Below are positions 54,932-61,894 of a stretch of 64,000 nucleotides of DNA, piece after piece (position 1 is the stretch's first letter; every line of letters begins with the position of its first letter). The position numbers were made by a program, and so were the translations under genes. Source of the DNA: Streptomyces violaceusniger (GTDB taxonomy: Bacteria > Actinomycetota > Actinomycetes > Streptomycetales > Streptomycetaceae); NCBI GenBank assembly GCA_005405945.1, contig BJHW01000002.1, positions 124,001-188,000 of the forward strand, given 5' to 3'. The notes under the pieces are model-generated. The model had not been told where the DNA came from. It searched no databases and worked only from the letters and a program-made list of their open reading frames with translations.

Positions 54932-55887
54932 ATGCCACCCACCTTCGACCTGCTCGTCATCGGGGACGCCAACCCGGACGTCATCGTCGGACCGCTCGAC
55001 GCCCCCCTCGCCTTCGGCCAGCGCGAACAGCTCGTCGACAGCGGCGCGCTCACCCTCGGCGGATCCGCCGCGATCACCGCCTGCGGCGCCGCCCGGCTGG
55101 GGCTGCGCGTGGCCTTCGCCGGACGCGTCGGGGACGACGGCGCCGGACACTATCTGCGCGACCGGCTCGCGGCCCACGGTGTCGACGTCCAAGGACTGCG
55201 CCTGGACGGCGGCCTGCCGACACCGCTCACGGTCATCGTGACCCGCGATGACGACCGGGCCATCCTCACCGCGCCGGGCACACTCGCCGCCACCTCGGGC
55301 CGCGACGTACCGCCGCACCTGCTGACCTCGGCCCGGCACCTCCACGCCGCGTCCTTCTTCCTCATGCCGGGGCTCGCCGCCGATCTGCCGGACCTCTTCG
55401 ACACCGCACGCGCGGCGGGGCCACCACCTCGCTGGACACCAACGACGACCCCTCGGGCCGATGGGACCGTACGGCGCTGGCACCGGTCCTCGCCCGGACC
55501 GACATCCTCCTGCCCAACGCCGCCGAGGCACACCGGCTGGCGGGCACCGACGGCACATCCGTCGCGGCCGCCGCCGAACTCCTCGCGCAGCAGGTCCCGC
55601 TGGTGGCCGTCAAGAACGGGGCGGACGGCGCCCTGTGCCACGACGGCCGGACCCTGCTCACCACCGCCGGGGTCCGTGTCACACCCCAGGACGCCGTCGG
55701 CGCGGGCGACAGCTTCAACGCGGGCTTCCTCGCCGGACGGCTGACGGGCCGGCCCATCGCCGAGGCGCTCGACCTCGCCGCCGCCTGCGGTGCGCTGTCC
55801 ACCCGCGCCGCGGGCGGCACCACCGCCCAGCCCACCTTGGACGAAGCCCTCATCCACCTCACCGCCAACGGAGAGATCCCGTCATGA
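54932..55887 (+). CDS. PfkB-family carbohydrate kinase (frame broken once)
   Basis: A ~318-residue ribokinase-like sugar kinase. The N-terminal motif is TLGGSAAITACGAARLG, and the C-terminal catalytic motif DAVGAGDSFNAGFLAG has its base Asp near residue 260. ATG 54932 follows AGGAA. The frame is broken at the G4 run 55417-55420; one added G joins TARAAG to ATTSLDTNDDPSGRW. Its stop overlaps the GH4 gene by four bases. It would phosphorylate the sugar released by the GH4 enzyme or imported by the upstream transporter; the sugar is unknown. Confidence 0.9.
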
Positions 55888-57193
55888 TCAACCCCAAGAT
55901 CGTGCTGATCGGCGCGGGAAGCGTCGTCTTCACCCAGGGCCTGCTGGCGGATCTCTTCGCCTTCCCGGAGCTGAGGACCGCGCGGATCGCCCTGCACGAC
56001 ATCGACCCCGAACGCCTGGCCACCGCCGAGGCCGCCGCGCGGTACATCGCCGATCAGCGGGGCGCCGCCGCGCACATCACCGCACACGCCGACCGGCGCG
56101 AGGCGCTCGACGGCGCCGACTTCGTCATCAACCTCGTCCAGATCGGCATGGGGGAGGCCACCCGCGTCGACTTCGAGATCCCCGCCCGCCACGGTGTGCG
56201 GCAGACCATCGGCGACACCCTCGGCGTCGGCGGCATCTTCCGTGCCCTGCGCACCTTCCCGTTCCTCAAGGCGCTGGGCGAGGACATCGCCGCCGTATGC
56301 CCCGGGGCCTGGCTGCTCAACTACACCAACCCGATGGCCATGAACGTGCAGTACCTCACGGCGGCCACCGGGCTGACCCGGGTGGTCGGCCTGTGCCACT
56401 CGGTGTACTGGACCATCCACGACCTGTGCGACCTGCTGAAGGTCCCCTTCACCGAGGTCACCTACCGCGCCGCCGGGGTCAACCACCAGGCGTGGGTGCT
56501 CCGGCTGGAGCACGACGGCACCGATCTCTACCCCCGGCTGGACGCGCTGATCGCCGAGAACGAGCAGCTGCGGCGGCGGGTCCGCGTCGACATGTACCGG
56601 CGGCTCGGCTACTACCCGACCGAGACCAGCGAGCACTCCTCCGAGTACGTGCCCTGGTATCTGCACCACGCCGTCGAGGTCGAGCGGCTGCGGCTGCCCA
56701 TCGGCGCGTACCTCGGCATCGTGGACGAGAACGTCGCCGCGTACGAACGGACCCGCGACGCCCTCGCGGCCGGCGCCCCATCGACGTCGAGGGGACCATG
56801 GAGTACGCCCCGCAGATCATCCACTCGATGGTGACCGGCACCCCCAGGACCGTCTACGGCAATGTGCCCAACCACGGGCTCATCGAGAACCTTCCGGCCC
56901 ACGGCGTGGTCGAAGTGCCGTGTCTGGTCGACCGGTCCGGTGTCCAGCCGACCCGTGCCGGTGCGCTGCCCCCGCAGCTCGCCGCGCTCAACCGCACCTA
57001 CCTCAGCATGAACGACCTCGTGGTGCGCGCCGCACTGGAGGACGAGCCACGCCACATCCGGCACGCGGCCATGACCGACCCGGCGACCGCCGCGGCCCTG
57101 CGCGTCGAGCAGATCTGGGAGCTGTGCGACGAGATGGTGCGCGCACACGGCGAGCTGCTGCAACCGGCGCTGCGCGCGACCCTGGCCATCTGA
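55884..57193 (+). CDS. GH4 family alpha-galactosidase-like enzyme (MelA type; frame broken once)
   Basis: A ~436-residue NAD- and metal-dependent glycosidase that works by oxidation-elimination rather than hydrolysis by carboxylates. The Rossmann start is KIVLIGAGSVVF. The GLCHS segment (Cys ~171, His ~172, Ser ~173) is the GH4 metal site, with CHS marking the MelA or alpha-glucuronidase-like, non-phosphorylated-substrate branch. NYTNPMAMN, GVNHQAWVL and GYYPTETSEHSSEYVPWY are further conserved segments. The frame is broken at the C4 run 56776-56779; one added C joins ALAAGA to PIDVEGTMEYAP. It is coupled by ATGA to the PfkB gene. Confidence 0.92.
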
Positions 57194-57274
57194 GCGATCT
57201 GAGTGATCTGACAATACGAAGAATAGTGTGCCAAGCGGCTGACCGCAGAGGTACCGCCGGGCGCCTGGACGCGG

Positions 57275-58225
57275 TTACGCGAACCCGCGCGGGCGCCCGG
57301 TCGCGGGTCGGCCCTTCGCGGTGCCGTCGGTCGCCTCGCGGAGCACGTCCCGCACCTGGCCGCGCAGCCAAGTGTGCGCGGGGTCGCTGTCGTGCCGGTG
57401 ATGCCAGGTGAGGACCACCTGGGTCGGCGGCAGCTCCAGCGGGAGCCGCCGGGTGACGAGGCCGAGCCTCGCCGAGGCGGGACGGCAGATCCGCTCGGCG
57501 ACGACGGCCACGGCATCCGAACGGGACACCACGTCCAGCGCCGCGGCGCTCGTCGGCAGGGACGCGATCACCCGCCGCCGCAGCCCGCGTTCGGCGAGGG
57601 AGTCGTCGATGGCGTCGTGCAGCCGGCCCCGGCGTGAGACGGCCACGAAGGTCATGCGGACGAGCTTGTCGACGCTGACCCTGCCCCTGGCGAGCGGATG
57701 CCCCCGCCGCAGCGCAAGGACCACCCGGTCGGTGCCGACCACCTCGGAGGAGAGCTCCGGGCGGCGCGGCTCGTTCGCGCCGATCTCCAGGTCGACCTGG
57801 CTCCGGGCGAGGTCGGGCTGGTCGGCGGCGGACTCGGCCAGCAGGCTCAGGTGGACGTTCGGGGCCGTGGCGCCGACCCTGGCGATCAGCGGGGCGGCGA
57901 GGGCCGCCAGCAGTGCGTCATGGCCCCGCACGGTGAAGTGCCGGTTCAGACCGGCCAGGTCGAGCCGACGTACGGGAGTGAGCACGGCGGTGGCCCGCCG
58001 GACCAGGTCGCGGGTCTCCTCGCGCAGTTCGAGGGCGCGTGGGGTCGGGACCATGGTGCGGCCGACGCGCACCAGGATGTCATCGCCGGTCGCGCGACGG
58101 ATCCGGGCCAGCGTCCGGCTCATCGCCGGTGGCGAGAGGTTCAGCCGGTCCGCCGCGGCGGTCACGCTGTTCTCCTCCAGCAGCGCGTCCAGCGCCACGA
58201 GCAAGTTGAGATCCACCTGCGCCAC
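57275..58225 (-). CDS. LysR-family transcriptional regulator
   Basis: A 316-residue LysR-type regulator. The helix-turn-helix is LNLLVALDALLEENSVTAAADRLNLSPPAMSRTLARIR, followed by a periplasmic-binding-like effector domain (RHFTVRGHDALLAALAAPLIARV, DLEIGANEP). GTG 58225 is chosen because the family fold begins at once; the frame is open 15 residues further. It is convergent with GH4 and lies downstream of the GH43 gene on the same strand. Targets are unknown. Confidence 0.88.
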   Translation of the reverse strand: MAQVDLNLLVALDALLEENSVTAAADRLNLSPPAMSRTLARIRRATGDDILVRVGRTMVPTPRALELREETRDLVRRATAVLTPVRRLDLAGLNRHFTVRGHDALLAALAAPLIARVGATAPNVHLSLLAESAADQPDLARSQVDLEIGANEPRRPELSSEVVGTDRVVLALRRGHPLARGRVSVDKLVRMTFVAVSRRGRLHDAIDDSLAERGLRRRVIASLPTSAAALDVVSRSDAVAVVAERICRPASARLGLVTRRLPLELPPTQVVLTWHHRHDSDPAHTWLRGQVRDVLREATDGTAKGRPATGRPRGFA

Positions 58226-58327
58226 GGTAAGGCAAGCCCGTGCCGTATTGCGCCGGGCGTCATGTCCCACCCGGCCTCGCGGCGTGTGCGGCCCCGCCGC
58301 CGGGCGGGGCCGCGGGTGTGCCCGGTG

Positions 58328-59773
58328 TCAGCGGGTGTACACCTCGGCGCGGTCCACGCTCACGAACGAGGCGCCCGACTGGGCGTTGTGCTCGCCGGTC
58401 ACCCGGATGCGCAGGGTGTGCCGGCCGGAGGGCAGCCGGGGACTGAGGTACTGCAGGTTTTCCCCGGTGCGGATGGCGCCGTAGAAGTCCACGCGCTGTT
58501 CGGGGCCGCCGTCGATGCTGAGGGCGGCGATGCCGTTGCCGGTGTCGCGGACCGACAGCAGGGCGATCCGGGTGCCGGTGAAGGAGAACGTGGCGGTGTT
58601 GCCCGCCCGGTCGCTCCAGTGGTCGTCGCTCCAGAAGCACTGGGTGGCGCAGCCGGTCCCCGAGTTCCAGGTGCCCGTGTACGACACGCTTCCGTCGCCG
58701 CTGGACCGGCCGTCGTCATTGATCCAGTACGTGCCCGCTCCCGGGTCGCCGGACGGCAGGTCCTGGGTGGCGCCCATGGCGAGCGGGCGGCCCAGGTTCG
58801 GGCTGCCGTCGGCGTTCCAGGTGATCTTCTGCGCGCGGGTGGTGCGATTGCTGTAGGTGTTCACCGAGGTGGTCTTGGCGTGGTAGACGATCCAGTCCTC
58901 CTTGCCGTCGGGCGAGCGGAAGAACGCGTGGTGGCCGGGGCCGTAGACGCCGTGGTCATCGGCGCGGGAGAACACCGCGCCGGAGCGCTGGGTCCAGTTG
59001 CCGGGCACGAGCGGGTCGGCGGTGGACGGCAGGGACATCATCCAGACCTGGTAGTCCGGCTTGCCGGTGTCGCAGGTGGAGTACGTCATCCAGGTGCGGC
59101 CGTTGCGGTAGAGGAACTCGGGCCCCTCGCGCACCTCCGGGCAGCCACCGGCCGCGTTGATGGCGACCGCGTTGCCCGAGACGGTGTACGGGTTGGACAT
59201 CGGGGCGATGTTGAGGCCGTTGTGCTGGTACTGGTTGATGCCGGAGTAGGCGAGGTAGAGGCGCCCGTCGTGCTCGAGGATGCCGGGGTCGATGGCGAAG
59301 TCGGCGGCGTGGTTGGGCGGCGTCAGACGGGACTTGAAGTGGTAGGGACCGGCCGGGTCGTCGCGGTCGGACTCCAGCACATAGAGCCGGTGGTGGTCGT
59401 CGACCCCGTCGTCGGCGGTGTAGTAGAGGTACCAGCGGTTGCCGAAGCGGTAGAACTCCGGCGCCCAGATGTGCTGGTTGCGTGAGCCGTCGGTGTCCGT
59501 CCACACGGTGATGGGGTCGGCGTCGAGCAGGGTGCCCAGGGAGGAGGAGCGCCACATCCGGATGCTGTCGCCCTGCGTGGTGGTCAGGTAGTAGGTGCCG
59601 TTCCAGGTGGTCAGAAACGGGTCGGGGCCGGTGTTGAGGGGGTTGCGGAAGGTGCCCGCGGCGGCGGTGTGCGGCGCCGCCGTGGCGGCGGGTGGTCCGG
59701 AGATCAGGCCCCACAGGACGGCGAACAGGGCGGTGAGCAGTGCCGCGCGGCGGCGGGCGGTGCGAGGGCTCAT
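58328..59773 (-). CDS. Secreted GH43 family glycosidase with C-terminal carbohydrate-binding-like module
   Basis: A 481-residue exported enzyme. Signal peptide (RRAALLTALFAVLWGLISG, cut near AATAAP). The five-bladed propeller contains FRNPLNTGPDPFLTTWNGTYYL (base Asp in DPF), WAPEFYRFGNRWYLYYTAD, and the Glu region VREGPEFLYRNGRTWM. A C-terminal ~125-residue beta module (ATFSFTGTRIALLSVRDTGNGIA, SGRHTLRIRVTG) resembles a sugar-binding domain. GH43 members are arabinofuranosidases, xylosidases or arabinanases; the exact one is not decided. It is next in line after GH76 and GH2 genes on the minus strand. Confidence 0.88.
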   Translation of the reverse strand: MSPRTARRRAALLTALFAVLWGLISGPPAATAAPHTAAAGTFRNPLNTGPDPFLTTWNGTYYLTTTQGDSIRMWRSSSLGTLLDADPITVWTDTDGSRNQHIWAPEFYRFGNRWYLYYTADDGVDDHHRLYVLESDRDDPAGPYHFKSRLTPPNHAADFAIDPGILEHDGRLYLAYSGINQYQHNGLNIAPMSNPYTVSGNAVAINAAGGCPEVREGPEFLYRNGRTWMTYSTCDTGKPDYQVWMMSLPSTADPLVPGNWTQRSGAVFSRADDHGVYGPGHHAFFRSPDGKEDWIVYHAKTTSVNTYSNRTTRAQKITWNADGSPNLGRPLAMGATQDLPSGDPGAGTYWINDDGRSSGDGSVSYTGTWNSGTGCATQCFWSDDHWSDRAGNTATFSFTGTRIALLSVRDTGNGIAALSIDGGPEQRVDFYGAIRTGENLQYLSPRLPSGRHTLRIRVTGEHNAQSGASFVSVDRAEVYTR

Positions 59774-59832
59774 GGGCGCCTCCTTGCGTCGATGCGAGTA
59801 CGGCTCGTGAGGGGTGGTCCGTGGCGGAGGCG

Positions 59833-61683
59833 TCAGAGGCCGTCCGCGGCCGTCAGCGCGCCAAGGGCACTGGCCTGGGTGCGCCAGTCCACCTGGTTGG
59901 GGGTGGTGCCCGCCCAGCGCTGGCCGAGCCGGTTGAGGGGGTCGCGGTCGGTGGCCCAGATCGAGTCGGCCTGCCTCTTGATGTACGTCCGGTAGGTGGC
60001 GGATCCGGTGGCGTCCGCGAGGTCGGCGAAGTGGCGCATGAAGATGCCCTTGAACTGCTTCTGGTTGTCGTCGCAGGCGTTGCCGCCGGTGTCGCAGGAC
60101 TCGGTCAGCACACCGTCGCGGGTCAGCGCCGCCGAGGTGGTCGCGGCGTCCGCCAGGCGCCGGGCGGTGTCCAGGTACTGGGCGTTGCCGGTGGACCGCC
60201 ACAGCTGGGTGAAGGCGCCGATGGCGAGGCCCTGGTTGTAGCTCCACACGGTCTGGGAGTTGTTGCGGCAGCCGGCGGTGAGCCCGTCGTTGACCAGGCC
60301 GGAGCCGTTGATCATTCCGCTGTTGAGGTACCAGGTCGCGGCCGTGGCCGCCCGGCCGCCCCACACGGTGTCGCCGGAGATCCGTCGGTGCAGTGACGTG
60401 GTCAGCCACAGGTACAGCCCGTTGGTCACGGCGTTCTTGTAGGTGCGCTCCCGGTCCCACCACACACCGCCGCCGCAGGTGCCGGTGTCCCAGTACTGGT
60501 GGACGTAGGTGGCGATGGTGACCGCCTCGTCCAGGTAGCGCCGCTCATGGGTGTGGTCGTACGCGGCCAGCCAGGCCACGCCCCACCAGGCCGCGTCGTC
60601 GATGGCGCGGCTGATGAAGTGGCCCTCCACCGCGTCGGAGCTGCGCGCACCCGGAGGGAAGGAGCCGCGGTTCTGCTCGAAGGTGCGGGCGATGACCCAG
60701 TCGTAGTCGTGCCGCCCGGTGCGCTCGGCGAAGTCGATGAGCGAGGTGACCGCGACCGCCGAGTTCCACCAACTGCTGCGCCACCAGCCCTCGTACGTGT
60801 GGTACGACGCCACCAGCGCGTCCGCGGCGGCGCGCGCCCGGCTCGGCGCGGGTCTGACCCAGGCCGTGCAACTGCCCTCCTGGTGGCTCGCCTCACGGCC
60901 GCAGGCCCGGACCGCGCCGCCGAACATCAGCCCGCGCGGATCCCGGGTGGCGAACATGGCCGTCCGCGTCGAGGTCTTGCCCGACGGCACGCTCGTACGG
61001 CCGAGGGAGGAGCCCTCGGGCCAGGTGGCGCCGGTGTCCCAGGAGCGGTCGAGCCAGATCTCGTCGCCCGCGCCACCGCTTTCGATGACGCCCCACGCCA
61101 TCCCGTTCTTCTGGTCGACATGGAGGCTGATGGTGCGCCCGAAGAGGGTGGTGGCGGGCACCGGGCGCTCGTCACCCGCGGCGGTGGCGGGGTCGGCGCC
61201 GTCGCAGTACGTGCCGTCGCACACCTTCGGGTAGACCCAGTCGGTGCAGGTGACACCGGCGGCGTCACCGCAGGCGCGGATCCAGCCGCGCCGGTGGCCC
61301 ACCGGGTCGGTGAGGTTGTACATCAGGGTGCGGGTGCCGGTCCAGGTGCCCGGGATGCTGGCCTTGCCGAGCAGGCCCTCCCAGGTGGCGCCCCGGTCCC
61401 AGGACCGGTCGAGCCAGACCGCGTCGCCCGTCACACCGTTGTCGATGCTGGCCCAGGCCATCGAGTCGGGGTCGGAGACGTGCAACTTCAGGATCCGGCC
61501 GCCCAGGTTCACCTGCGGCACGGGAAAGGTGTCGCGTTGCGCCTTCGAGGGGTCGAGGGTGTCGCACGCCAGCGCGCAGACCGGGGTCGCGGCACGCGAG
61601 GGGGTGGGGAGGGCGACGAGACCGGCCAGGGCGATGGCCAGGGCCAGGAGCCCGTGGAGGACACGGTGGAGCCGCGCTGACAT
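59833..61683 (-). CDS. Secreted GH76 alpha-1,6-mannanase with duplicated N-terminal module
   Basis: A 616-residue secreted enzyme. Signal peptide (LLALAIALAGLVALPTPSRA) is followed by two related ~125-residue modules: GGRILKLHVSDPDSMAWASI...WLDRSWDRGATW and FGRTISLHVDQKNGMAWGVI...WLDRSWDTGATW. The GH76 (alpha/alpha)6 domain starts near residue 280, with the catalytic pair in SRAIDDAAWWG (Asp ~362-363) and TCGGGVWWDRERTYKNAVTNG. GH76 enzymes cut alpha-1,6-mannan backbones of fungal walls. The flanking GH2, GH43 and LysR genes suggest a fungal or plant wall-polysaccharide locus. Confidence 0.92.
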   Translation of the reverse strand: MSARLHRVLHGLLALAIALAGLVALPTPSRAATPVCALACDTLDPSKAQRDTFPVPQVNLGGRILKLHVSDPDSMAWASIDNGVTGDAVWLDRSWDRGATWEGLLGKASIPGTWTGTRTLMYNLTDPVGHRRGWIRACGDAAGVTCTDWVYPKVCDGTYCDGADPATAAGDERPVPATTLFGRTISLHVDQKNGMAWGVIESGGAGDEIWLDRSWDTGATWPEGSSLGRTSVPSGKTSTRTAMFATRDPRGLMFGGAVRACGREASHQEGSCTAWVRPAPSRARAAADALVASYHTYEGWWRSSWWNSAVAVTSLIDFAERTGRHDYDWVIARTFEQNRGSFPPGARSSDAVEGHFISRAIDDAAWWGVAWLAAYDHTHERRYLDEAVTIATYVHQYWDTGTCGGGVWWDRERTYKNAVTNGLYLWLTTSLHRRISGDTVWGGRAATAATWYLNSGMINGSGLVNDGLTAGCRNNSQTVWSYNQGLAIGAFTQLWRSTGNAQYLDTARRLADAATTSAALTRDGVLTESCDTGGNACDDNQKQFKGIFMRHFADLADATGSATYRTYIKRQADSIWATDRDPLNRLGQRWAGTTPNQVDWRTQASALGALTAADGL

Positions 61684-61795
61684 GACGTACCCGCCTTTCC
61701 GTGGGGGCCGTGCGCTGAAGCGTGGGGGAGGAGAGAGGGGGCGGTCGCCCGTGTGGAGGCGGGGGCGGCCGCCGGAGGGCGCGGGCCCCGTCGGT

Positions 61796-61876
61796 CAGAG
61801 CCTGTGTCATGTCCCCGGTCGGATCAGCGTGCGTGCCAGGCGTCGCACGCCGGCCGGGGATATGACACAGGCCCTG
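61796..61876. repeat. 81-bp element with 23-bp imperfect inverted repeats
   Basis: The left arm (61796-61818) contains GCCTGTGTCATGTCCCCGG. The right arm (61854-61876) is its reverse complement with two mismatches, across a 35-bp spacer. It lies between the GH2 stop and the GH76 start. It could be a strong mRNA hairpin terminator, or a miniature inverted-repeat element, since GCCTGTGTCAT-type ends look transposon-like. No target-site duplication was confirmed. Confidence 0.7.
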
Positions 61877-61894
61877 AGGGCCCGCGGCGGTCGA

